Notes: generated by a model from the letters alone, not told the origin. Shown: positions 25,305-33,979, counted from the first letter of the stretch. The stretch is 64,000 nt of DNA from Ruminococcoides sp052118065 (GCA_052118065.1 JBQKHY010000003.1:68683-132682); one strand, 5' to 3'. A program made the numbers and translations.

Positions 25305-26020
25305 TGTATATTATTCCTGCTATTGATATTAAAGACGGTAACTGTGTTCGCCTACAAAAAGGTGACTATAATACAGTTAAAAAAGTTGCTGAAAACCCAT
25401 ATATTACTGCTAAGTCATTTAAAGATGCCGGTGCAAGATATCTACATATGGTTGACCTTGATGGTGCAAAAGATGGTAAAATGCAAAACGCTGAATTGAT
25501 TTGTGATATTGCAAAGTCTTGTGGTATGCTTGTTGATGTTGGTGGTGGTATTCGTGATTTAAAGGCTATTGAATTCTACCTAAATAACGGTGTTAACCAA
25601 GTTGTATTAGGTTCAGTTGCAGTTAAAAATCCTCAGATTGTTATTGATGCAGTTAAGAATTTTGGTGACAAAATTATTGTTGGTATTGATGCAATGGACG
25701 GTATGGTTAAGTCAGAGGGTTGGATTGACGGTAGTGATATTTACTACACAGAACTTGCCAAGAGAATGGAAGATGTTGGTGTAGAAAAGTTTATCTTTAC
25801 CGATATTAACCGTGACGGTATGCTAACAGGTCCTAACCTTGTTCAGCTTGAAGTGTTAAGTAATTCTGTAAGTGCTGATATTGTAGCAAGTGGTGGTGTA
25901 TCTGATTTAACAGATATTAAGGACTTAATGAGTCTAAATATTTTTGGTGCAATTTGTGGTAAGTCTATTTATGAAGGTACACTTAATTTACCAAAGGCTA
26001 TTAAACTAACAAGAGGTTAA
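25304..26020 (+). CDS. hisA: Phosphoribosyl-formimino-AICAR ribotide isomerase
   Basis: TIM-barrel isomerase of histidine synthesis. The 238-residue protein has the catalytic Asp8 in IIPAIDIKDG, the second catalytic Asp in FTDINRDGMLTGPN near residue 167, the phosphate-binding VDVGGGIRD and VASGGVSDL loops, and the internal half-barrel repeat typical of HisA/HisF. HisA rather than HisF is supported by the AIDIKDGNCVRL opening. It overlaps the hisG stop by one base (TAATG), indicating translational coupling. Confidence 0.95.
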   Translation: MYIIPAIDIKDGNCVRLQKGDYNTVKKVAENPYITAKSFKDAGARYLHMVDLDGAKDGKMQNAELICDIAKSCGMLVDVGGGIRDLKAIEFYLNNGVNQVVLGSVAVKNPQIVIDAVKNFGDKIIVGIDAMDGMVKSEGWIDGSDIYYTELAKRMEDVGVEKFIFTDINRDGMLTGPNLVQLEVLSNSVSADIVASGGVSDLTDIKDLMSLNIFGAICGKSIYEGTLNLPKAIKLTRG

Positions 26021-26022
26021 TT

Positions 26023-26343
26023 ATGGAAAATAACTTAGATAAATATTTTGTCAAGTCAGACTTAATTCCTGCAGTAATCCAAGAGAAATCTACTGGTGAA
26101 GTCCTTATGGTTGCATGGATGAACAAGGAGTCTATGGCTAAAACACTTGAAACAGGCTATACTTGGTTTTGGAGTAGAAGTCGTCAAGAACTATGGAATA
26201 AAGGTGCAACATCCGGTCATCTTCAAAAGGTTGTTGAAATTTATTCTGATTGTGATGATGATACTTTATTAGTAACAGTAGAACAAACAGGTGCTGCTTG
26301 TCATACAGGTAACCATAGTTGTTTCTTTAAGAAAATTTATTAA
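26023..26343 (+). CDS. hisI: Phosphoribosyl-AMP cyclohydrolase
   Basis: Zinc hydrolase opening the adenine ring in the third histidine step. The 106-residue protein is the single-domain form without a fused HisE pyrophosphohydrolase. VAWMNKESMAKT, TWFWSRSRQELWNKGATSG and the zinc-binding cysteines (DCDDDT, CHTGNHSC) are complete. It closes the operon and is followed by a terminator. hisE, hisD, hisB, hisC, hisH and hisF are absent from the cluster, so the pathway must be completed elsewhere. Confidence 0.95.
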   Translation: MENNLDKYFVKSDLIPAVIQEKSTGEVLMVAWMNKESMAKTLETGYTWFWSRSRQELWNKGATSGHLQKVVEIYSDCDDDTLLVTVEQTGAACHTGNHSCFFKKIY

Positions 26344-26354
26344 TTTTAAATTAT

Positions 26355-26390
26355 AAAACTGCTTTCTATTTATTTAGAAAGCAGTTTTTT
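26355..26390 (+). terminator. Terminator of the his operon
   Basis: AAAACTGCTTTCTA (26355-26368) pairs with TAGAAAGCAGTTTT (26375-26388), followed by Ts. Confidence 0.92.
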
Positions 26391-26393
26391 CTC

Positions 26394-26425
26394 ATAAAAA
26401 AGTGGGTACTGAAAATCAGTACCCA
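26394..26425 (-). terminator. Terminator of spo0A
   Basis: TGGGTACTGA (26403-26412) and TCAGTACCCA (26416-26425) form a 10-bp stem with an AAA loop; on the minus strand it is followed by a long T-run. It lies back to back with the his terminator. Confidence 0.9.
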
Positions 26426-26432
26426 TAATTTT

Positions 26433-27197
26433 TTAACTTGCATTTTTTAGTTGTAGTCTTAATTTATCACTAATCATAGCAATAAATTCACTGTTAGTTG
26501 GCTTACCTCTTGAGTTGTGGATAGTGTATCCAAAGTAGGAGTTAAGCACATCCACATCACCTCTATCCCAAGCAACTTCAATTGCATGCCTAATAGCCCT
26601 TTCAACTCTGCTGGAAGTTGTTTCATACTTTAGTGCAACTGATGGATACAGTTCCTTAGTTACTGCATTGATAATTTCAGGTTTTTCAATAGACATTAGT
26701 ATTGAGTCTCTTAGGTAGTGATAACCCTTAATATGTGCCGGTACACCGATTTGATGAAGAATCTCAGTAACCTTTACTTCAATGTTAAGGTTACTTTGAT
26801 AACCTTGGTTGCTCATAATGTTCTTTGTGTTCATTAACATAGTAATGTTTTCAGTAAGGTCATTAATGTTGTAGGGCTTTAGCACAAAGTAAGATGCACC
26901 GTTGTTCATAGCCTCTTGTTCAAGCAAAGCACTTCTGTAATTAGAAAATGCAATGAAAAGTGGGGAACAGTTGCTTTCATTTCTAATGTGACGCATAACA
27001 CTTATTCCATCTAGTCTTGTTAGGAACAAGTCAAAAAGTACCACATCAGGGTGTATCTCGTTAATTTTGTTTAGTAGTTCTTCACCATCTTTAGCAGAGT
27101 AGTGAACTGAAAAGTTCTTACTGTTGAGAAAACGAAGTGTTTCCTCATCAAATTCATTTGGTTCTTCTGTGAGAAGTAGTTTGATTTTATTCTCCAT
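26433..27197 (-). CDS. spo0A: Sporulation master regulator Spo0A (diverged receiver domain)
   Basis: Response regulator that starts sporulation when phosphorylated. The C-terminal DNA-binding domain (residues about 145-254) is typical: GVPAHIKGYHYLRDS, TKELYPSVALKY, SSRVERAIRHAIEVAW, GKPTNSEFIAMI. The N-terminal receiver keeps the phospho-acceptor at Asp56 (VVLFDLF) and Lys107 (VLKPYN), but the acidic pocket that is normally Asp-Asp reads Glu11-Glu12 (LLTEEPNE), and Ser85 replaces the usual Thr. Length 254 is near normal (about 260). It lies directly downstream of spoIVB on the same strand, the conserved arrangement, but 172 bp separate them and a separate promoter is visible. Confidence 0.95.
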   Translation of the reverse strand: MENKIKLLLTEEPNEFDEETLRFLNSKNFSVHYSAKDGEELLNKINEIHPDVVLFDLFLTRLDGISVMRHIRNESNCSPLFIAFSNYRSALLEQEAMNNGASYFVLKPYNINDLTENITMLMNTKNIMSNQGYQSNLNIEVKVTEILHQIGVPAHIKGYHYLRDSILMSIEKPEIINAVTKELYPSVALKYETTSSRVERAIRHAIEVAWDRGDVDVLNSYFGYTIHNSRGKPTNSEFIAMISDKLRLQLKNAS

Positions 27198-27228
27198 GAA
27201 AATTCTCCCTTGTTAATTTGTTGAGATA

Positions 27229-27257
27229 ATCATACCATATTATGGTAAATATATCAA
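27229..27257 (-). promoter_or_regulatory. Putative spo0A promoter with embedded palindrome
   Basis: Minus-strand TTGATA (27252-27257) and TATGAT (27229-27234) are 17 bp apart. The 15-bp palindrome TACCATATTATGGTA (27233-27247) lies between and over the -10 element and could be an operator. I see no exact 0A box (TGTCGAA). Confidence 0.5.
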
Positions 27258-27369
27258 GGGTTTACACTTAAATTTTTTTCAAAAAATTAATTTAAATCTC
27301 AACATATTGTGTCACTACTACCCACTATATTACAAAATATCCCAATAATATGCCATTTCTACAAATATT

Positions 27370-28365
27370 TTATTTTGACTCTTCTATCATAGTTTCAGCA
27401 AGAATACCATAACCTTTTTCAGGATTATTGACAAATACATGGGTAACTGCACCAACAAGCTTACCATCTTGTATTATAGGTGAGCCACTCATACCCTGTA
27501 CAATGCCACCTGTTTTTTTCAGTAACTCTTTGTCTGTAACTTCAATTGTAATTTCTTTCATTTTGTCAAAGAAGAAGTGACATTCTGGTTTAATAGTTAC
27601 TTTGTAGAATTTAGGACTGGAACCCTCAACAGTTGTGTAAATATAAGCAGTACCTTTTTTTACTTCTTCTTTAGTTGCAACTTTATATTCCTTGTATGAT
27701 GTTTCTATTTCTTTATTACAGAACAGCCCATATTCTGAATTATAATAAGCCTTGCCGATTTCATCATCTAAGAAATATCCGTTAAGTCCACCGGCATAAC
27801 CGCTTTTAGCTTTATCAACACTTTGAATGATAGCAGGACAAATGTCACCCTCAGCCATAGGTAATAGGTTAGTTGATTCCTTGTCACAAATTCCATGACC
27901 TAAACATGCAAAGGTATTATTGTTTGTATCATAATAAGTTATAGTTCCTATACCGGCACAACTGTCCTTTATCCAAATACCAACTGTATAATTACCGTTG
28001 TGATTTTCAGGTTTAATGCTTAAGTCAATAATTTCATAATCTCTGTTAATAGTAAACTTAATTGTTTGATTTTTATATTCTTCAATTTTATTCCTTACAA
28101 CTTCATTATCCTTAACTTTTTCATTATTAATACCTATTATAATGTCATTAACCCTCATACCTGCCTTATCGGCAGGAGAATTTTTTCTAACCTTAGTAAC
28201 TAATGCACCCTCTGAATAAAATTTAATTCCAAAAGGTTGTCCACCGATTTGTACTGTTTTATTTTTTAAGTCACTACTTGTTGCAATAGCATTTGATGGA
28301 TTTATAGTATTATATACTCCTAATATAGCCACAATAGCTATTATAAAAGAAATAACTTTTTTCAT
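27370..28365 (-). CDS. spoIVB: SpoIVB peptidase (S55 family)
   Basis: Serine protease made in the forespore and secreted into the space between the membranes, where it triggers processing of pro-sigma-K (or, in clades lacking that step, other functions). The 331-residue protein has a signal/anchor helix (residues 3-22), a PDZ domain near residues 45-120 (GALVTKVRKNSPADKAGM), and the S55 protease domain with the catalytic serine in the loop VQGMSGSPI near residue 296 followed by GKLVGAVTHVFV. The His-containing LGHGICD segment is also present. It precedes spo0A on the minus strand; the divergent P-type ATPase lies upstream. Confidence 0.94.
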   Translation of the reverse strand: MKKVISFIIAIVAILGVYNTINPSNAIATSSDLKNKTVQIGGQPFGIKFYSEGALVTKVRKNSPADKAGMRVNDIIIGINNEKVKDNEVVRNKIEEYKNQTIKFTINRDYEIIDLSIKPENHNGNYTVGIWIKDSCAGIGTITYYDTNNNTFACLGHGICDKESTNLLPMAEGDICPAIIQSVDKAKSGYAGGLNGYFLDDEIGKAYYNSEYGLFCNKEIETSYKEYKVATKEEVKKGTAYIYTTVEGSSPKFYKVTIKPECHFFFDKMKEITIEVTDKELLKKTGGIVQGMSGSPIIQDGKLVGAVTHVFVNNPEKGYGILAETMIEESK

Positions 28366-28523
28366 AACCTCACCTTTATTTATATGTCATACTATTATTT
28401 TTTCTGGTTTTATAGTATAATAGTTTGGAAATAGTATTGATAAAATATTATTTTGGTAGTATTATTTTTTTAGTGCTGATTTACAGTACACAAGTTCCAA
28501 ATTTTTTATTTAATGGGTGCTAT

Positions 28524-30833
28524 ATGAGTGAAGAAAAAATTTTTACAGGTTTAACTACTCAAGAAGTTGAAAAGAGTGTTTCAGAGGGTAAGGTTAATAT
28601 TGATACCTCAAAACCGGAAAAAACCTTAGGAAATATTTTATTTAAAAATATTTGTACATTATTTAACTTACTGAATGTTGTTCTTGCTTTAGCAGTTTTT
28701 CTTGTTGGTTCATACAAGAATATGCTTTTTATCGGTGTTGTATTTTTCAATACAATAATCGGTATTGTGCAAGAAATTCGTAGTAAAAAAGCAGTTGATA
28801 AACTGTCTATTATTTCCGGTAATAATTCAAAGGTTATCAGAAACGGTGAAACAATAGATATTAATAATGAAGAAATTGTTCTTGATGATTTACTTTCTTT
28901 AAGTAGAGGTAACCAAATTCCAACAGACTGTGTTGTTGTTGACGGTGAGTGCTTTGTAAATGAAAGTATGCTTACCGGTGAAAGTGAATTAATCAGAAAA
29001 AATGTTGGGGACAAGCTAATGTCCGGTAGCTTTATAAACTCAGGACAATGTATTTCAAAGGTTGTTGCAGTAGGTGACGATAATTATGCTGCTAAGCTAA
29101 ATAATTCAGCTAAGTATTATAAAGAAAATAATTCTGAAATTTTCAGAACAATTAAAAAAATTATCAAAGTAGTAACTTGTATTTTAGTTCCATTAGGTAC
29201 AATACTGTTTTTACATCAGTTATTATTCTTAAATGTTTCTCTGGAAAATGCAGTTGTTAAAACAGTAGCAGCACTTATCGGTATGATTCCTGAGGGACTT
29301 GTACTTTTGACAAGTACAGTTCTTGCAGTTTCTGTTATAAGACTTTCTAAGAAAAATGTCCTTGTTCAAGACCTTTATTGTATTGAAACACTTGCAAGAG
29401 TAGATACTCTTTGTCTTGACAAAACAGGTACACTGACTTGTGATGAAATGATTGTTGAGGATATTATTCCCCTAAGTGACTATACTTATGATGATGTGCT
29501 AAATATTCTTTCTGATTTTGCGAATAATAGCATTGACTACAACAGTACAATGAATGCTGTTAGGGATAAAATTGATGGTTACCATTACGAAAAGGCAGTT
29601 TCAGTGGAAGCCTTTTCTTCCGAAAAGAAATGTTCTTCTGTTACATTTAGTGATAGAAAGATTCTTTGTGGTGCAGGTGAATTCATCCTTAATGAAGATG
29701 AAAATGATATTCTTACTGATATTAAGGAATATGAAAATAACTACAGAGTCCTAACCTTTGTAATGATAAAGGGTGATACAAGGACCCCTATTTGTAATGT
29801 TTTATTGAGAGATAAACTTCGTGAAAATGCTAAAGAAACATTAAAGTATTTCAAAAAACAAGGTGTTAATATTAAGATTATTTCCGGTGACTCAGTAAAC
29901 ACAATTGTAAATATAGCCAGAACTTTTAATATTGATAACTACGATAAAGCTATTGACTGTAGCACTTTAAAAACTGATGAAGATATCAAAAAAGCATCAG
30001 AAGAATATACAATCTTTGGTAGAGTAACTCCTCAACAAAAAGAAAAGCTGATTTCATCAATACACGATAATGGTCATTCAGTAGCTATGACAGGTGATGG
30101 TGTAAATGATGTTTTAGCACTTAAAAAGGCCGATTGCTCAGTAGCAATGGCATCAGGTAGTGAGGCTGCTAAATGTGTATCACAAATTGTACTTGCTGAT
30201 AATGACTTTTCTTCAATGCCACATATTGTTGCTGAAGGTAGAAGAACAATTCAGAATATCCAGAGAAGTTCATCACTGTTTTTAGTTAAAAATATTTTTT
30301 CAATTTTACTTTCTGTTTTAGTTATTATATTTGGTATGTCCTATCCATTCCAATCAATTCAACTTTCATTTGTTGGAGGACTTACAATAGGTATTCCATC
30401 ATTTATATTAGCTATGGAATATAACAATAACAGAATAACAGGAAACTTCTTTATTAACATAATCTGTGGTGCAATACCGGCAGGTTTAACGGTAACTCTA
30501 AATTCTATATTGGTTATGACTTTAGGTTATCAACTTGGATTTAATACCCAAACACTTGAAACTGTCTGTATTATGGTAACAGCATTTGCTTTGTTTGCTC
30601 TTGTAGTAAAGATATCTTTACCATTTAATAAGCTAAGACTTTCTTTATCAATATTCATTTTTGTTTGCTTAGTTTTAGGTTTCTTGTTTGGTGGTAAAAT
30701 TCTAGGCACAGTACCATTAAATCATAATTCTTCTATGTTCTTATTATGTTCATTTGCTTTCACAATAATAGTATTTATTATTCTTACTCTAATTACAAAT
30801 GCTATTAAGAAAAAGATTATAGATAAAAAGTAA
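28524..30833 (+). CDS. P-type cation-transporting ATPase, CtpE-like
   Basis: ATP-driven cation pump of the HAD P-type superfamily. TGES lies at residues 151-154 (actuator), the phosphorylated Asp299 in DKTGT, and the TGDGVND hinge near 522-528; ten or so membrane helices surround them, with PEGL in the fourth helix. No N-terminal heavy-metal domains are present, and the sequence resembles the CtpE/Exp7 group, some of which move calcium; ion specificity is not certain. The ATG at 28524 was chosen (769 residues): GGGTG precedes it, whereas the in-frame TTG at 28425 falls on the expected start point of a weak promoter (TATAAT at 28416-28421) and adds a hydrophobic extension absent in the family. 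Divergent from spoIVB. Confidence 0.88.
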   Translation: MSEEKIFTGLTTQEVEKSVSEGKVNIDTSKPEKTLGNILFKNICTLFNLLNVVLALAVFLVGSYKNMLFIGVVFFNTIIGIVQEIRSKKAVDKLSIISGNNSKVIRNGETIDINNEEIVLDDLLSLSRGNQIPTDCVVVDGECFVNESMLTGESELIRKNVGDKLMSGSFINSGQCISKVVAVGDDNYAAKLNNSAKYYKENNSEIFRTIKKIIKVVTCILVPLGTILFLHQLLFLNVSLENAVVKTVAALIGMIPEGLVLLTSTVLAVSVIRLSKKNVLVQDLYCIETLARVDTLCLDKTGTLTCDEMIVEDIIPLSDYTYDDVLNILSDFANNSIDYNSTMNAVRDKIDGYHYEKAVSVEAFSSEKKCSSVTFSDRKILCGAGEFILNEDENDILTDIKEYENNYRVLTFVMIKGDTRTPICNVLLRDKLRENAKETLKYFKKQGVNIKIISGDSVNTIVNIARTFNIDNYDKAIDCSTLKTDEDIKKASEEYTIFGRVTPQQKEKLISSIHDNGHSVAMTGDGVNDVLALKKADCSVAMASGSEAAKCVSQIVLADNDFSSMPHIVAEGRRTIQNIQRSSSLFLVKNIFSILLSVLVIIFGMSYPFQSIQLSFVGGLTIGIPSFILAMEYNNNRITGNFFINIICGAIPAGLTVTLNSILVMTLGYQLGFNTQTLETVCIMVTAFALFALVVKISLPFNKLRLSLSIFIFVCLVLGFLFGGKILGTVPLNHNSSMFLLCSFAFTIIVFIILTLITNAIKKKIIDKK

Positions 30834-30844
30834 TAGATAACAAG

Positions 30845-30874
30845 ATAGCACAACTTGAAGTTGTGCTATTTTTG
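30845..30874 (+). terminator. Terminator after the P-type ATPase gene
   Basis: ATAGCACAAC (30845-30854) and GTTGTGCTAT (30860-30869) with a 5-nt loop, followed by TTTT. Confidence 0.88.
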
Positions 30875-30907
30875 ACTTAAATTTAACTTTTTTATACATA
30901 ATTAATG

Positions 30908-30916
30908 TGGTATAAT
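30908..30916 (+). promoter_or_regulatory. Extended -10 promoter of cca
   Basis: TGGTATAAT at 30908-30916 is an extended -10 element; no good -35 is seen 17 bp upstream, as is common for extended -10 promoters. Confidence 0.5.
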
Positions 30917-30944
30917 AAATATAAAAATAATTGAGATGATATAT

Positions 30945-32279
30945 ATGAATTTTACTTTACCTAAAAATGTTTTAAATATAATTGAAAAAATGGAGTCAAA
31001 TGGTTTTCAGTGTTACACAGTAGGTGGTTGTGTAAGGGATATGTTACTTGGTTTAACCCCAAAGGATTATGACTTAACTACAAATGCAAAACCGGATAAA
31101 ATTATTTCAATATTCAAAGATTACAAAATTATTGATGTCGGAATAAAGCATGGCACAGTTGCAGTAATAATTGATAATGAAGTTTACGAAATAACAACCT
31201 ACAGAATAGATGGTGATTATGAAGATAACCGTCATCCTAAGAATGTTGAGTTCACCACTTCACTAAAAGAAGACTTAGCAAGAAGAGATTTTACAGTAAA
31301 TGCTATGGCATATAACCCAAGTGAAGGTGTAATCGATTATTTTAACGGTCAAGAAGATTTAAAGTATAAGGCTATTAGATGTGTTGGTGAACCTGATAAA
31401 AGATTTAAGGAAGATGCACTGAGAATTTTAAGAGCATTAAGGTTTGCATCAACCTATAACTTTTCAGTAGAATTTAATACATATAATGCAATTGCAAAGA
31501 ATAAAGAACTATTAAATAATATTTCTAAAGAAAGAATTGCAACAGAACTTGTAAAAACTTTGTGTGGTGAAAATTGTAGTTATATTCTTAGAAGATTTAA
31601 AGATGTATTTGCAGTAATTATTCCGGAAATTTCTACAATGTTTCATTATGACCAAAACACACCTCACCATAACAAAACATTATGGAAACATACAGTTTCT
31701 TGCGTTAAGCATATTGACAATGACCCAATCTTAAGAATGACAATGCTACTTCACGATATAGGTAAGCCAATGTCAGAAAATAAAGACGAAAATGGTATTT
31801 CTCATTTTAGAGGTCACGAAAAGACAGGTGCAGGTATTGCAAAAATAATTTTAGAAAGACTTCGTTACTCTAAAGATTTTACAGAAACTGTGGTTAATTT
31901 AATTTCTATTCACGATTTAAGAATTCAACCTGACAGAATTATAATTAAGAAAGTTCTGAAAAATATCGGTTCAGAAAATTTCTCAATGCTTATGAAAATT
32001 CAAATGGCTGATGTACTTTCTCAGTCTAGCTACCATCAACAGGAAAAGATTGATAAGCTAAATAAAGTTAACAGTATTTTTCTTGATATTATGGCTAATG
32101 ATGAATGTTTCAGCTTAAAGTATCTTAAAGTCAATGGTTCAGACCTTATGGGTTGTGGTATGTCAAAAGGCAAAATAATAGGAGATACACTTAATCTTTT
32201 GCTTAATAAAGTTATTGAAAATACTTTAATTAACGATAAAGAAACTTTACTTAAATATGTCAGAACAAATGTAATATAG
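30945..32279 (+). CDS. cca: CCA tRNA nucleotidyltransferase with HD domain
   Basis: Adds or repairs the 3' CCA end of tRNAs. The 444-residue protein has the class II nucleotidyltransferase head (VGGCVRDMLLG and PKDYDLTT with the catalytic Asp pair, residues about 20-45), the RRDFTVNAMAYNP segment, the RNA-binding neck (DALRILRALRFA), and a C-terminal HD phosphohydrolase domain (HTVSCVKH and LLHDIGKP). The ATG at 30945 was chosen because GAGATGAT just upstream resembles an SD; the ATG at 30936 is inside it. The gene is flanked by terminators on both sides, so it stands alone. Confidence 0.94.
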   Translation: MNFTLPKNVLNIIEKMESNGFQCYTVGGCVRDMLLGLTPKDYDLTTNAKPDKIISIFKDYKIIDVGIKHGTVAVIIDNEVYEITTYRIDGDYEDNRHPKNVEFTTSLKEDLARRDFTVNAMAYNPSEGVIDYFNGQEDLKYKAIRCVGEPDKRFKEDALRILRALRFASTYNFSVEFNTYNAIAKNKELLNNISKERIATELVKTLCGENCSYILRRFKDVFAVIIPEISTMFHYDQNTPHHNKTLWKHTVSCVKHIDNDPILRMTMLLHDIGKPMSENKDENGISHFRGHEKTGAGIAKIILERLRYSKDFTETVVNLISIHDLRIQPDRIIIKKVLKNIGSENFSMLMKIQMADVLSQSSYHQQEKIDKLNKVNSIFLDIMANDECFSLKYLKVNGSDLMGCGMSKGKIIGDTLNLLLNKVIENTLINDKETLLKYVRTNVI

Positions 32280-32285
32280 AAAAAA

Positions 32286-32315
32286 AGGAGATGCATCTGC
32301 ATCTCCTAAATTTTT
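32286..32315. terminator. Bidirectional terminator between cca and the malic enzyme gene
   Basis: AGGAGATGCA (32286-32295) and TGCATCTCCT (32298-32307) form a 10-bp stem; As precede it and Ts follow, so both convergent genes can use it. Confidence 0.85.
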
Positions 32316-32339
32316 GCCTATTTAAATTGTAACAGATAA

Positions 32340-33512
32340 TTAAATTTGACTTACACCTGTTTCTTTAGCAGCATTAATAACAGCTTCAGCAACAGCCTTA
32401 CCAATTCTCTTATCAAATGCCTCCGGTAAAATGTATTCAGCATTTAGTTCATCATCAGAAATTAAGTTTGCAATTGCATATGATGCAGCAACTTTCATTT
32501 CTTCATTGATTTCCTTTGCTCTACAATCCAAAGCACCTCTAAAGATACCTGGGAAAGCAAGTACATTGTTAATCTGATTAGGGAAGTCACTTCTACCTGT
32601 ACCTACTACAGCAGCACCGGCATTCTTAGCCTTATCAGGCATAATTTCAGGTGTAGGGTTTGCCATAGAGAAGATAATAGGTTCATTAGCCATACTCTTT
32701 ACCATTTCTTCAGAAACAATGTTAGGAGCACTTACACCGATAAATACGTCAGCACCCTTCATTGCATCAGCTAGATTACCTGTCTTTTTACTTCTGTTAG
32801 TAACTTTAGCAATTTCCTTGTGAGCATCCTTAAGAGTATCATCATCTTCACAAAGAATACCGTTAATATCGCACATTGTAACATTCTTAAAGCCAATGTT
32901 TAGTAGGTGTTTACAAATAGCAATACCGGCAGAACCTGCACCGTTAATTACAACTTGTACATCTTCAACATTCTTCTTAACTACCTTTAGTGCGTTAAGT
33001 AAACCGGCTGCAACAATAATAGCAGTACCATGTTGGTCATCATGGAATACAGGAATGTCACATTTTTCTTTTAACTTCTTTTCAATTTCAAAGCATCTAG
33101 GTGCTGCAATATCTTCAAGGTTAATTCCACCAAAGCTACCACTGATAAGATAAACTGTATTTACAAATTCATCAACATCTTTAGTTCTAACACAAATAGG
33201 GAAAGCATCAACATCTGCAAATTCCTTGAATAATGCACATTTACCTTCCATAACAGGCATACCGGCCTCAGGACCAATGTCACCTAGACCTAAGATAGCA
33301 GAACCGTCAGTAACTACTGCTACAAGGTTGTTTCTTCTTGTTAGTTCAAATGATTTATTATAATCCTTGTTAATTTCAAGGCAAGGTTCAGCTACACCGG
33401 GAGTGTAAGCAAGTGACAAATCCTTGCTACTGTTTACCTTAACTCTTGAAACAACTTCAATTTTGCCGTTCCATTCATAATGCTTTTGTAAAGATTCTTG
33501 TCTAATATCCAT
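32340..33512 (-). CDS. NAD(P)-dependent malic enzyme
   Basis: Oxidatively decarboxylates malate to pyruvate and CO2. The 390-residue length matches the short bacterial malic enzyme. Visible are the substrate-site segment SLAYTPGVAEPC, the catalytic and metal-binding segments PVMEGKCALFKEF and HDDQHGTAI, and a Rossmann fold with GAGSAGIAI near residue 195. Cofactor preference cannot be read with confidence. The ATG at 33512 was chosen over 33527 because GGAGG (minus strand, 33521-33525) is then eight bases upstream. The gene stands alone between a terminator and a divergent promoter shared with rnpB. Confidence 0.95.
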   Translation of the reverse strand: MDIRQESLQKHYEWNGKIEVVSRVKVNSSKDLSLAYTPGVAEPCLEINKDYNKSFELTRRNNLVAVVTDGSAILGLGDIGPEAGMPVMEGKCALFKEFADVDAFPICVRTKDVDEFVNTVYLISGSFGGINLEDIAAPRCFEIEKKLKEKCDIPVFHDDQHGTAIIVAAGLLNALKVVKKNVEDVQVVINGAGSAGIAICKHLLNIGFKNVTMCDINGILCEDDDTLKDAHKEIAKVTNRSKKTGNLADAMKGADVFIGVSAPNIVSEEMVKSMANEPIIFSMANPTPEIMPDKAKNAGAAVVGTGRSDFPNQINNVLAFPGIFRGALDCRAKEINEEMKVAASYAIANLISDDELNAEYILPEAFDKRIGKAVAEAVINAAKETGVSQI

Positions 33513-33553
33513 ATTGTAATCCTCCATAAAAATCTTATTATATTATACAACTT

Positions 33554-33582
33554 ATTATAAATTCATTCAATATGTTTGACAA
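33554..33582 (-). promoter_or_regulatory. Promoter of the malic enzyme gene
   Basis: Minus-strand TTGTCA (33577-33582) and TATAAT (33554-33559) with 17 bp spacing. The -35 element overlaps that of the rnpB promoter on the opposite strand. Confidence 0.65.
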
Positions 33583-33604
33583 AATATTATTTTTCTATTA
33601 AAAT
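33576..33604 (+). promoter_or_regulatory. Promoter of rnpB
   Basis: TTGACA (33576-33581), 17 bp, TAAAAT (33599-33604). The predicted start near 33611 coincides with the beginning of the P1 helix of RNase P RNA. Confidence 0.75.
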
Positions 33605-33608
33605 ATAG

Positions 33609-33953
33609 TAGCAACTAGATTGAATAGCTACGGTTAGAAGCGAAAGCGACTATCCGAGGAAAGTCCGAGCTCCACAGAGCAATAATAACGGCTAACAGCC
33701 GCCGGGGGTGACCCTAGGGATAGTGCAACAGAAAATTACCGCCACTTATGTGGTAAGGATGGAAAGGCGAGGTAAGAGCTCACCGGTAATATGGAGACAT
33801 ATTAGCCGTGTAAACCCTATTTGGAGCAACACCGTGGAGGGACATAATGCTTGCTCGGCAGTCCCGGGGAGGTGGCGTTGAGCAGTTGTGGTAACACGCT
33901 GCCAAGATAGATGGCTATTCACGACAGAACTCGGCTTATAGATTTGGTTGCTA
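33609..33953 (+). ncRNA. rnpB: RNase P RNA
   Basis: Catalytic RNA that trims tRNA 5' leaders. The conserved region GAGGAAAGTCCGAGCTCC lies at 33656-33673 and the matching 3' conserved region with ACAGAACTCGGCTTA at about 33923-33937. TAGCAAC at 33609-33615 pairs with GTTGCTA at 33947-33953 to form helix P1. A GCGAAAGC tetraloop hairpin lies near 33648, and the interior has CACCGTGGAGGG and GAGCAG segments as expected. About 345 nt. It probably belongs to the ancestral type A, but I did not fold it. Confidence 0.95.
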
Positions 33954-33979
33954 AGGGTCTTTATGACCCTTATTTTTTT
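33953..33979 (+). terminator. Terminator of rnpB
   Basis: AAGGGTC (33953-33959) and GACCCTT (33965-33971) with a TTTAT loop, followed by ATTTTTTT. Confidence 0.9.

Noticed and set aside
28559..29014. 151-codon open frame antisense to the P-type ATPase gene
   Set aside because: No SD, no family resemblance; it is a shadow caused by the codon bias of the real gene.
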